DNA from: an uncultured Oscillospiraceae bacterium | GTDB lineage: Bacteria > Bacillota > Clostridia > Oscillospirales > Ruminococcaceae | Direction of reading: 5' to 3' | Assembly: GCA_934481385.1 (NCBI GenBank) | Contig: CAKSPD010000003.1 | Location: forward strand, 89,443 to 153,442 | DNA: 64,000 bases | Shown: positions 7,842 through 16,858 of the stretch, piece after piece | How the letters are laid out: each line of letters begins with the position of its first letter | Position numbering within the stretch: position 1 is the stretch's first letter | Position numbers and translations under genes: made by a program | The notes under the pieces: generated by a model | Database searches by the model: none | The model's input: the letters and a program-made list of their open reading frames with translations, nothing else | Told to the model about the DNA's origin: nothing

Positions 7842-10235
7842 ATGAAAAATCAGAAATTTACGCAGTTTTTAAGCTGTGCGACAATGTTTGCAATTATGTC
7901 ATCTGTAACAGCGTGCGGAGGTAAGGACAGTTCAAAAAACGAACGTCCTGCACAAACTGCTGATAAAGTTATAAGCAACGCTTATTCAAGTGAGCCTGTC
8001 ACTGTTCCGGAGGATATTCAGAATATTAGTGCAATACTTTATTCTCCTGCTGATGATGTTTATTACTGTGAAGCTTATGACAGTGATTATAATAATATTA
8101 TTTATAGTGTTTCTGCGGATTTTTCAGCATTTAATCAGATTAATGTTGAACTCGACAGCAAAAAGGAAAACAATATAAGCTCAATAAATCCTCTGAAAGA
8201 CGGAGGAGTCGGGGTTTTTATAAGTGAAACTTCATACGGCGATTTGCCTCTGATAGACTATAACGATTCGAGCATAGACTGGGAGAATTTTGACTATACT
8301 CCTTATAATGAGGCAAGGGAACAGTCGTATGTTTACAGAATTTATGATAAGGACGGAAAAATGCTTTCAAGCACAAATCTTGCTTATCAGTCAGGTGAAC
8401 AGTATGAATATATCAGCGGATATTATGGATTTTCAGACGGTTCAAGCCTTTTCTATTCCGATTCAAAGGGATTTGTTAAATTTGACAAATCAGGAAAGGA
8501 AACTGTTCTCGGACAGTCAGATGATATACAGTGGATTGATTCATTCGGTTCAGATGCCGATGACAATGTTCTTGTTTATGGGTATGCTGAAAAAGGAAAT
8601 CTGATTGCAAAGTATGATGTTGAACAGGGTGCTTTCACTGATAAATATGAATTTGACGGAAATATTTACAGCTCAAACGGCAATGGAATAATAAAGGGTA
8701 CAGGTGATTACAGCTTTTTTATAATAACTGACAAAAGTCTTATGGGTTATAACAAGAATGAAAACAAGTTTGAGGAAATTGTAAACTGGGTTGATTCTGA
8801 TATTTCCAATGTCAGCATGGCAGTTGTTGACAAGAATATGCAGATTTATATCTGCGAGGAAGGCAATTTAAAAGAAGGCAATGGAAATAGTATTTTTAAG
8901 CTTACAAAACGTGATTCTTCTGAGTTTGAAAATCAGCAGATTATAACTCTTGGTATGCTTTACATTGATGGAACTATTTCTTCAAAGGTGGCTGATTTTA
9001 ATAAGACAAATAAGGACTATCGAATCAGAACGGTTGACTATTCACAGTATGACAATGAAGAAAATCAGTATACAGGAGCTGTACAGCAACTCAATCAGGA
9101 TTTGATTTCCGGAAAAGCACCTGATATTATAGTTTCTTCCGGCAATCTTAATATGCAGTCACTTGCTTCAAAGGGAGTTTTTGCTGACCTCTATCAGTTC
9201 ATTGATAATGACAGCGAAATTAACCGTGATTCATTTGTTCCAAATATTCTCAATCTTAGCGAATATAACGGAAAACTTGTTTCAATACCGCTTTCTTTCA
9301 GCCTTGAAACACTTGCAGGAAAAACAAAATATGTCGGAGATAAGCAGAACTGGACTATTGATGATATGATTTCAGCTTATGAAAACCGTCCTAAAAAGGA
9401 AATGGGATTTTCTATAAACGATTATAACACAAGTATGTTCTATACAGCTTTCTATTCAAATCTCGGCTCACATGTTGACTATGAAAAGAAAACTTTCACT
9501 TACGACAAGGCAGAACTTGTAAAACTTCTTGAATTTATAAATCAGTTTGAGGCTGAACCAAACTGGGTAGAAGATGACAGCATTTCAACAGAACAGCAGA
9601 GTGAATGGGACGACTATCAGACATCTATGATTAAGGATAAATATCTTATATACAGTTCAGAAATACACGATTTCAGAAGCTATCATGAAATTCTTGCAGG
9701 AACTTTTGCAAATGAACCTGTTACTTTTGTAGGATACCCGAGCAATAATGGTTCAGGCACAAAGCTTTCATGGGATTCAAGTGTATTTTCAATTGTTTCA
9801 AATTCTGCACACAAAGAGGCTTGCTGGAACTTTATAAGACAATTCCTTACTGAAGATTATCAGATGACAAATGATAATGGTGAAAGTAATTTATGGAGTT
9901 TCCCTGTAAATCAGAAAGCTTTTGATAAACTTGCTGAAAATTCAAAATCCCCGCAATTCTGGATTGATTCCAAAACAGGCGAAAAACACGAATATGATAC
10001 TACTTTCTGGGCAGGCGATAAGGAAATAAAAATCGGTGACTGTACTGATGAAGAAATTGCAAAGCTCAAGGATTTGATTAACAATGTAAAAATTTCACAG
10101 AGCTATTATGATTCAGGTCTTTATGATATATGCAATGAAGAAGTTCAGGCATATTTGAATGGCGATAAGACTGCTGAAGAAACTGCTGACCTTATGATTA
10201 ACAGAATTTCAATATATATTGCTGAAAAAGGTTGA
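7842..10235 (+). CDS. lipoprotein: beta-propeller-like domain fused to an ABC solute-binding domain
   Basis: A 797-residue lipoprotein. The signal peptide ends at a lipobox (SSVTACGG, Cys about 25). Residues about 45-365 hold repeated strand patterns with YDSDYNNIIYSV and YDKDGKMLSST type turns, suggesting a beta-propeller. Residues about 370-790 are a family 1 extracellular solute-binding domain (FNKTNKDYRIRTVDYSQYD; GKAPDIIVSSG; CWNFIRQFL). Usual binding proteins have 400-550 residues, so the N-terminal domain is an addition. It is the last gene of unit 1 and is probably the receptor for the permease pair at its start. The ligand is unknown. Confidence 0.82.
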   Translation: MKNQKFTQFLSCATMFAIMSSVTACGGKDSSKNERPAQTADKVISNAYSSEPVTVPEDIQNISAILYSPADDVYYCEAYDSDYNNIIYSVSADFSAFNQINVELDSKKENNISSINPLKDGGVGVFISETSYGDLPLIDYNDSSIDWENFDYTPYNEAREQSYVYRIYDKDGKMLSSTNLAYQSGEQYEYISGYYGFSDGSSLFYSDSKGFVKFDKSGKETVLGQSDDIQWIDSFGSDADDNVLVYGYAEKGNLIAKYDVEQGAFTDKYEFDGNIYSSNGNGIIKGTGDYSFFIITDKSLMGYNKNENKFEEIVNWVDSDISNVSMAVVDKNMQIYICEEGNLKEGNGNSIFKLTKRDSSEFENQQIITLGMLYIDGTISSKVADFNKTNKDYRIRTVDYSQYDNEENQYTGAVQQLNQDLISGKAPDIIVSSGNLNMQSLASKGVFADLYQFIDNDSEINRDSFVPNILNLSEYNGKLVSIPLSFSLETLAGKTKYVGDKQNWTIDDMISAYENRPKKEMGFSINDYNTSMFYTAFYSNLGSHVDYEKKTFTYDKAELVKLLEFINQFEAEPNWVEDDSISTEQQSEWDDYQTSMIKDKYLIYSSEIHDFRSYHEILAGTFANEPVTFVGYPSNNGSGTKLSWDSSVFSIVSNSAHKEACWNFIRQFLTEDYQMTNDNGESNLWSFPVNQKAFDKLAENSKSPQFWIDSKTGEKHEYDTTFWAGDKEIKIGDCTDEEIAKLKDLINNVKISQSYYDSGLYDICNEEVQAYLNGDKTAEETADLMINRISIYIAEKG

Positions 10236-10249
10236 TTAAATTAATTAAA

Positions 10250-10277
10250 GGCGGATTTTTTAAATCCGTCTTTTTTT
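10250..10277 (+). terminator. intrinsic terminator of transport unit 1
   Basis: The stem GGCGGATTT (10250-10258) / AAATCCGTC (10262-10270), with one G-T pair, is followed by seven T. Confidence 0.88.
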
Positions 10278-10282
10278 ATGTC

Positions 10283-10310
10283 TTGACAATATTTTCAGAT
10301 ATGATATAAT
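10283..10310 (+). promoter_or_regulatory. sigma-A promoter of transport unit 2
   Basis: TTGACA 10283-10288, 16-nt spacer, TATAAT 10305-10310, just after the terminator of unit 1. It is followed by AAGGTG at 10331 and ATG at 10342. It separates the two transport units. Confidence 0.85.
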
Positions 10311-10341
10311 AATTTTATGAAATATATATAAAGGTGACTAT

Positions 10342-13161
10342 ATGAAAAAAATTTTATCATTTCTTGTTGCAGTAATATTTGTGATTTTCAATACAGATAT
10401 TAATATATCTGCATATGCCTCTGATTTTCCGGAATTTTCATACAGTGAGAATATTTCATATAATGATTATTATAATTTGTATTCTGATTCTGAACGACCT
10501 GAATGTGAAATAAATATAAATGCTGTTGATTATAAATCAGCTCAGAATGTCCGTAAAGATAGAAATACTCTTATAATAGATGATGCCGGAAGTGCGGTAT
10601 ATGATATATATGTGGTTCAGTCCGGTATATACTGCGTTGAAATAACTTACTGTCCTTTGGTTTCAAACAGTCCTGATATAGAATTTTCCCTCAGTATTAA
10701 TGGAAATATTCCATATGATACTGCATCAAGGCTTGTTCTTAACAGAATATGGACTGATGACGGAGAAATAAAGCTTGATTCAAAGGGAAATCAAATCAGA
10801 CCTTTTCAGATTCAGCAGGAAATGCAGACAAAAAGTTTTCTTAATGATACAGACGGACTTTTCAGTGAACCTCTTGTATTTTATCTTGAAAAGGGTGAAA
10901 ATCAGATTTCATTGAATTTTGAAAGAGCCTCTCTTGAAATTAAAAATATTGTATTCTGTCAGCCTGATTATTTAAAATCTTATGATGAATATATAAAATC
11001 CTATGATGTAAATAATTCAGTTGATAATAAAATAAAAATAGAGGGAGAAAATGCAGTATATAAATCTTCATCAGTTCTCTGTCCTACATATGATAATTCT
11101 GATTATATGGTTTCTCCTTCGGATTATAATAATCTGGTTTATAATACAATAGGTGATGAAAGCTGGAATAAATCTTTTCAGAGTATTACATGGCGTATTC
11201 CTAAAGAAGAAATAAAAACAGGTCTTTATAAAATAGGTATAAAGGCACGTCAGGACGAAATGAGAGGTTTCTGTTCATCAAGAAGAATTTATATAGACGG
11301 TAAAATTCCGTTTGAAGAATTTAATCAGGTTAAATTTCAGTACAGTTCAGACTGGATTTTAAATTCTTTCGATGAATATATATATCTTGATTCTTCCTGT
11401 GACCATTTTATTACTCTTGAGGCTGTTCCTGATAAAGATTTGTCTGAATATCTCCGCAGACTTGAATCTGCTCTTTCTGAAATAAATGAATATTACAGAA
11501 ATATAATTATGATTACCGGTGTTCAGCCTGATAAATATACTGATTATTATGTACATGAAAAAATTCCTAATCTGCTTTCGGATTTTGAAAGAATTTCCGG
11601 CGAGCTTAAAGAAATAAAAAAAGGAATAGAGGATATTTATAATTCATATGGTTCAGAGGCATCTGCTGTTACGGGTATGACAAATATTCTTGATAAATGC
11701 ATTAAAAAACCTCTGAAAATTCCGCAGTATGTTTCTGAAATACATGATAATATTTCAACTCTTTCAGCATGGGAAAGAGATTGCAGAAAAACTCCTCTTG
11801 AAATCGATTATATAGAGCTTTGCACTGAAAATCAGGAATTTTCTGATATTGAAAAAAGTTTTTTTAAATCGCTGAAATTCGGATTTTGCAGTTTTGTAAG
11901 CTCATTTTTTACTGATTATTCATCATTTTCCAATACGGACAGTGACTGTATTGAAGTATGGGTTAATTCCGGACGTGAACAGGCACAGATTATAAGGGAA
12001 CTTTCAGAATCAGAATTTATGACGGAAAATCCTGATATTTCAATATCAGTCAAACTTGTTTCAGGAGGAATTTTAGAATCAGCTATGGCAGGTCATCAGC
12101 CTGATGTTGTTCTGTTTGCCGGCGGGGAAATGCCTGTTAATCTTGCATCAAGGGGACTTCTTGTCAATCTTGAAGAATTTGATGATTATTTTGAAATAAA
12201 AAAGCGGTTTCAGAAAAATTCTTCTGTTAATTATGAATATAATAACGGCTGTTACGGACTTCCTTTGAGTCAGAGCTGGGCTATGATGTTTTACAGAGAA
12301 GATATTCTTAAAGAACTTGGATTTTCTTCACTTCCTGAAACATGGCAGGAACTTATAGACATGCTCCCTGCAATTCAGCGGAATTATATGTCAGTCGGTC
12401 TTGTACTTCCTTCCAATAATGTTTCACCTGTTACTGAAACAGGAAATACTTTTGCATGCCTTTTACTTCAGAATGGTATTAATTATTATAACTCTGAACT
12501 TAATAAATCTGTTCTTGATTCTGCTGAATGTGTATCAGCTTTTGAACAGTGGACAGATTTTTACAGAAAATACGGTTTTATGCAGTCATATGATGCTTTC
12601 AGCCGTTTCAGAACAGGTGAATATCCGATAATAATTGCTGATTATACTCTGTTCAACAAGCTTGAAGAACTTGCTCCCGAAATAAAAGGACTATGGAATT
12701 TTACTTCTGTCCCAGGGACGTTAAAAGATGACGGAACTGTTTCGCATGCTGAAAATTCAAACGGAACTTCTGCAATTATTTTCAATAAAGATGAAGATAA
12801 AAAACATAAATCATGGGAATTTATAAAATGGTTTACAAGTTCAGAAATTCAGACAGAATACAGCAACAGACTTGAAGGCACTATGGGTGTTACAGCAAGA
12901 TTTCCAACGGCAAATACTGAGGCTCTTGAAAGTCTTTCGTGGTCTTATTCAGAACTTGAACAGCTTATAAATCAGCGTGAAGAACTTGAAGAAATTCCGA
13001 TTATAACATCTTCTTATGCTGTTACACGAAATATTATGAATGCTTTCAGGGAAACTGTCAACAATGGTCAGAATCCGAGAGATACACTGATATGGTATAA
13101 CAGAGATATAAACAACGAGATAAAACGTAAGCTTAAAAATGAAGGTCAGGTTTTGAAATGA
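10342..13161 (+). CDS. large secreted solute-binding protein with N-terminal carbohydrate-binding-like region
   Basis: A 939-residue exported protein. The signal peptide is residues 1 to about 27 (ending AYAS) and has no lipobox cysteine. Residues about 35-205 and 225-380 look like beta-sandwich modules (YDIYVVQSGIYCVEITY; GLYKIGIKARQDEMRGF). Residues about 380-480 are helical. Residues about 530-925 form an ABC solute-binding domain (HQPDVVLFAGGEMP; SWAMMFYREDILKELGF; SWEFIKWFTSSEIQTEY). The length is about twice the family norm. It begins a seven-gene unit and its stop overlaps the next permease start. How it is held at the surface is unclear, since no anchor is visible. Confidence 0.82.
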   Translation: MKKILSFLVAVIFVIFNTDINISAYASDFPEFSYSENISYNDYYNLYSDSERPECEININAVDYKSAQNVRKDRNTLIIDDAGSAVYDIYVVQSGIYCVEITYCPLVSNSPDIEFSLSINGNIPYDTASRLVLNRIWTDDGEIKLDSKGNQIRPFQIQQEMQTKSFLNDTDGLFSEPLVFYLEKGENQISLNFERASLEIKNIVFCQPDYLKSYDEYIKSYDVNNSVDNKIKIEGENAVYKSSSVLCPTYDNSDYMVSPSDYNNLVYNTIGDESWNKSFQSITWRIPKEEIKTGLYKIGIKARQDEMRGFCSSRRIYIDGKIPFEEFNQVKFQYSSDWILNSFDEYIYLDSSCDHFITLEAVPDKDLSEYLRRLESALSEINEYYRNIIMITGVQPDKYTDYYVHEKIPNLLSDFERISGELKEIKKGIEDIYNSYGSEASAVTGMTNILDKCIKKPLKIPQYVSEIHDNISTLSAWERDCRKTPLEIDYIELCTENQEFSDIEKSFFKSLKFGFCSFVSSFFTDYSSFSNTDSDCIEVWVNSGREQAQIIRELSESEFMTENPDISISVKLVSGGILESAMAGHQPDVVLFAGGEMPVNLASRGLLVNLEEFDDYFEIKKRFQKNSSVNYEYNNGCYGLPLSQSWAMMFYREDILKELGFSSLPETWQELIDMLPAIQRNYMSVGLVLPSNNVSPVTETGNTFACLLLQNGINYYNSELNKSVLDSAECVSAFEQWTDFYRKYGFMQSYDAFSRFRTGEYPIIIADYTLFNKLEELAPEIKGLWNFTSVPGTLKDDGTVSHAENSNGTSAIIFNKDEDKKHKSWEFIKWFTSSEIQTEYSNRLEGTMGVTARFPTANTEALESLSWSYSELEQLINQREELEEIPIITSSYAVTRNIMNAFRETVNNGQNPRDTLIWYNRDINNEIKRKLKNEGQVLK

Positions 13162-14051
13162 ATTTTAAAAAATTTTTCAAAGAGATAAAAGGTTCAGGCG
13201 AATGTTATCTTATGCTTGCACCTTTTATGATATTTTTTATAATTTTTACGGTAATACCGGTTGTTATGTCCGTTCCGACAGCCTTTACAGATTTCAATAT
13301 CGTTCAGAAACCCGATTTTATCGGACTTGAAAATTTCAGAAATCTTTTTCTTAATGACAGGATTTTTCTGAAATCAATAAGAGTTACACTTATATTTGCT
13401 GTTTTTACAGCTCCGGTAAGCTATGCTTTATGTTTTATGCTTGCATGGTTTATAAATCAGATGCCTTCTTTTCTGAGAACGTTTTTTACGCTTATATTTT
13501 ATATTCCGTCTATGGCTAACATATATGCAGTATGGCAGTTGATTTTCAGCGGTGACAGATACGGATATTTTAATTCTGTTCTTATTAAACTGGGTATAAT
13601 TTTTTCACCAGTTCAGTGGCTTACAGATTCAAGATATGTTCTCGGAGCAGTAATTGCCGTACAGTTATGGATAAGTCTTGGAGCAGGATTTCTTGCATTT
13701 ACTGCGGGATTTCAGAACATTGATTCCACATACTATGAGGCCGGTGCTGTTGAGGGAATCTCAAACCGCTGGCAGGAACTTATATATATTACACTTCCGC
13801 TTATGAAACCGCAGTTGCTTTTTGCGTCTGTGATGCAGATTGTAAGTTCATTTACTGCCGGAACTGTTGCACAGAATCTTGCAGGTTTTCCGAGTACGGA
13901 TTATAAGGTACATACTATAATGACTCATGCTTATGATTATGGCTGGGTCAGATATGAAATGGGATATGCATCTGCAATATGCGTTGTACTTTTTTTGTTT
14001 ATGTATATTGCAAATATGCTTGTAAATAAATTTCTTAATCAGGAGAACTGA
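13158..14051 (+). CDS. carbohydrate ABC transporter permease, MalF/UgpA type
   Basis: A 297-residue permease with six predicted helices and an EAA loop, EAGAVEGISNRWQELIYITL, near residues 194-213. The ATG overlaps the stop of the binding-protein gene (ATGA). It forms the second permease pair with the next gene. By position it is the most likely channel subunit for the 939-residue binding protein. Confidence 0.9.
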   Translation: MNFKKFFKEIKGSGECYLMLAPFMIFFIIFTVIPVVMSVPTAFTDFNIVQKPDFIGLENFRNLFLNDRIFLKSIRVTLIFAVFTAPVSYALCFMLAWFINQMPSFLRTFFTLIFYIPSMANIYAVWQLIFSGDRYGYFNSVLIKLGIIFSPVQWLTDSRYVLGAVIAVQLWISLGAGFLAFTAGFQNIDSTYYEAGAVEGISNRWQELIYITLPLMKPQLLFASVMQIVSSFTAGTVAQNLAGFPSTDYKVHTIMTHAYDYGWVRYEMGYASAICVVLFLFMYIANMLVNKFLNQEN

Positions 14052-14057
14052 ACTTTT

Positions 14058-14900
14058 ATGAAACATTCAGACAGAAAGGCAGGAAATATTGCAGTTTTTA
14101 TATTTCTTACTATTTTCGGAATTTTTATGATTTTTCCTATATACCTTGCTTTTGTAATGGCATTCAAGCCAGAACAGGAACTTTTTGTATTTCCTCCAAA
14201 ACTCTATACCCTTAATCCTACTCCGGATAATTTCCGGAATATGCTCAGGGATTTGAGCAATTCACAGCTTGTGCCTTTTTCAAGATATTTTTTCAACAGC
14301 TTTTTTGTAACAATTTCAGTCACAGTTTTTCAGTGTATGTTTTCGGCTATGGCAGGATTTGTTCTTGCAAAGTGTAATTTCAAGGGTAAAAAAATTCTTA
14401 ATGCTGTTATAGTTGTTTCACTTCTGTATCAGAGCAATGTTATATATATTATGCAGTATTCTCTTATAGCTGAAATGAATATGATTAATACTTACAGAGC
14501 TTTGATTTTTCCCCTTATAGCATCTCCGATGTCGCTTTTTCTTATGCGTCAGAGTATATCGCAAGTACCTGATGAAATTATTGAGGCAGGAAAAATTGAT
14601 GGTGCAAATCTTTTCAGAATATGCTGGAATATTGTTATGCCGAATCAGAAACCTGCTCTTGCTACTGTTATGATATTTGCTTTTCAGTCAGCGTGGAATA
14701 TGCAGAGCGGGAGTTTTATATATGATGAGAACTTAAAGACACTTCCTACTGTTATTCAACAGCTTACAGCTTCGGGAATATCAAAAACAGGTATATCGGC
14801 ATCAGCATCAGTTATTATGCTTTTACCGCCTGTTATAATATTTATATTTGCAAGAAAAAGTGTTATAAAAACTATGGCTCATTCCGGAATCAGCGGTTAA
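14058..14900 (+). CDS. carbohydrate ABC transporter permease, MalG/UgpE type
   Basis: A 280-residue permease with six helices. Its EAA loop is EAGKIDGANLFRICWNIVMP, near residues 175-194. It starts six nt after the preceding permease and is its expected heterodimer partner. The C-terminus (AHSGISG) matches the short serine/glycine-rich tails common in the MalG class. Confidence 0.9.
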   Translation: MKHSDRKAGNIAVFIFLTIFGIFMIFPIYLAFVMAFKPEQELFVFPPKLYTLNPTPDNFRNMLRDLSNSQLVPFSRYFFNSFFVTISVTVFQCMFSAMAGFVLAKCNFKGKKILNAVIVVSLLYQSNVIYIMQYSLIAEMNMINTYRALIFPLIASPMSLFLMRQSISQVPDEIIEAGKIDGANLFRICWNIVMPNQKPALATVMIFAFQSAWNMQSGSFIYDENLKTLPTVIQQLTASGISKTGISASASVIMLLPPVIIFIFARKSVIKTMAHSGISG

Positions 14901-14911
14901 GGAGTTATAAG

Positions 14912-16852
14912 ATGAAAAAGCTCTTTTTATTTGTATTTGTTTTCTTTATGCTTTTCAGATTTGAAGTTTCTGCGGATTCCTACAATTATAACCAGAGGGG
15001 AGAATCTGTTCTTTCACAATCGGGATATATTGCAGAAAAGGCAGTATGCGGTAAAGACTTAGGTATTTCAGAATTAAATTCACCGAATGATATTTTTATA
15101 TCCGATGAAAAAGTTTATATAGCAGATTCAGGAAACAACAGAATTATATGCCTTGATTCTGAACTTGAAAATGTTCTTGAAATATACAGTAGTTTTAAAA
15201 ATAATAACGGTTCTGAAACAGTTCTGCAAAATCCGTCAGGGATTTTTGCGGATTCAGAAAAAATATATATCGCTGATACTGATAATTCAAGAATACTTGT
15301 ATCGGATTTTAATTGTAATATTATTCTTGAAATAGAAATTCCCTCTGATACTTCATATAATTATAATACATTTATTCCTGAAAAAGTAATAGCTGATAAT
15401 TATGGAAATATTTATGCTGCTGCAAGAAATATTTCATCGGGAGCTGTTATGTTCAGTCCGCAAGGGGAGTTTCTCGGATTTTTCGGTGCTAACAGAACTG
15501 ATAAACCTGAAAATATTGTTATAGAAACTATAAAAAATATTTTCCGCAGTGATACTAAAAAATTAAGAAGGGAAAGAAATATCCCTTCCGGAATTTCAGG
15601 ATTTGATATTGACAGCGGTAATTTTATATATACCTGCACACAGTCCGGAAATCAGGATACTGATATTATAAAAAAATTAAATCCTTCCGGACAAAATCTT
15701 TTTATGTATAATACAAATACATTCGGCGATTATCCTTATCTGTATTCACAGCAGGAAAAAAATATGTTCTGCGATATTGATGTTGACGAAAATCAGTATA
15801 TAAACTGCCTTGATTTCAGATACGGGAGAATATTTACATACGATAAAGACGGTAATCTTCTGTTCGTTTCAGGAGGTAAATCATCTCAGCTCGGCGGATT
15901 TGAAAGGGTTTCAGCTATTGAGTGTTACAGGGACAGTTTATTTGTTCTTGACAGTATGAAATCATCTGTTACTGTTTTTAAAAAAACTGATTTCGGAAAG
16001 ATTGTTGATAATGCTGAAATGCTTTATAATTCGGGAAATTATTCTGAATCGCTTGAACTATGGAAAGAAATTCTTGTGCGTGATTCAAATTATCTTACGG
16101 CTTACAGCAAAATATCTTCAATATTTCTTGTTCAGAGAAATTACAGTGAGGCTATGAAATATGCTGAAACGGCAGAACTTTCTGATATTTACAACAAGGC
16201 ATTTGAGGGCTGGAGAGAAAATTTTATTTCGAAAAATTTCGGATTTATTATAATTGCCTTTTTTGTTATTACAGCAATGCTTATTAAAATGCCGTTACCA
16301 AAACTGAAAAAAAATATCAGAAATTCAGTTTTTATTCTGATTGCTTTTTTTATTGCTGTCATAGCTGACGGAACACTTTATGGATTGCAGTTCCGTTCTG
16401 AAGAACAGAAAGTTTTTAATATAATTCCTTATTTTATAAAGAGTATCGGGATAGTTTTGCTTTGGTGTGTTTCAGGTCGTGCCTGCGGAACATTCCTTGA
16501 CGGTTGCGGAACTTTCAGAAATATCTTTATCAGAACTTCATTTGCTGTTATTCCATATACAGTTCAGCTTATTGTCAATACTGTACTTTCTCATATACTG
16601 ATAAGAGATGAACATATCTTTATGGATATAATTCAGATTGCAGGAATAATATGGACATTAATTCTTGTTTTCAATTCAGTGAGAGAAGTTCATCATTATA
16701 GTTTTAAAGAAACGTTTATAGCTGTTATTATGACAGTTTTCGGAATTGCTGTAATGCTTTTTCTTATGATTCTTGTGCTTTGTCTTTTACAGCAGATTTA
16801 TTTGTTTTTTATTTCCGTTTTTACTGAAATATCTTATCGTATAAGGAGCTGA
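14912..16852 (+). CDS. secreted NHL-repeat/TPR protein with Yip1-like membrane domain
   Basis: A 646-residue protein. A signal peptide (about 1-21) precedes NHL-type propeller repeats (LNSPNDIFISDEKVYIADSG; NPSGIFADSEKIYIADTDNS) over about 45-345. A tetratricopeptide-like pair follows at about 350-420 (AEMLYNSGNYSESLELWKEI). The C-terminus has about six membrane helices at 430-640, as in Yip1-type proteins. The propeller would face outside and the helices would anchor it. From memory, proteins of this layout sit beside sugar permeases and DUF5696 genes in other Firmicutes; I could not verify this. The function is unknown, and a scaffold or sensor for the importer is an inference. Confidence 0.75.
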   Translation: MKKLFLFVFVFFMLFRFEVSADSYNYNQRGESVLSQSGYIAEKAVCGKDLGISELNSPNDIFISDEKVYIADSGNNRIICLDSELENVLEIYSSFKNNNGSETVLQNPSGIFADSEKIYIADTDNSRILVSDFNCNIILEIEIPSDTSYNYNTFIPEKVIADNYGNIYAAARNISSGAVMFSPQGEFLGFFGANRTDKPENIVIETIKNIFRSDTKKLRRERNIPSGISGFDIDSGNFIYTCTQSGNQDTDIIKKLNPSGQNLFMYNTNTFGDYPYLYSQQEKNMFCDIDVDENQYINCLDFRYGRIFTYDKDGNLLFVSGGKSSQLGGFERVSAIECYRDSLFVLDSMKSSVTVFKKTDFGKIVDNAEMLYNSGNYSESLELWKEILVRDSNYLTAYSKISSIFLVQRNYSEAMKYAETAELSDIYNKAFEGWRENFISKNFGFIIIAFFVITAMLIKMPLPKLKKNIRNSVFILIAFFIAVIADGTLYGLQFRSEEQKVFNIIPYFIKSIGIVLLWCVSGRACGTFLDGCGTFRNIFIRTSFAVIPYTVQLIVNTVLSHILIRDEHIFMDIIQIAGIIWTLILVFNSVREVHHYSFKETFIAVIMTVFGIAVMLFLMILVLCLLQQIYLFFISVFTEISYRIRS

Positions 16853-16858
16853 ATTTTT

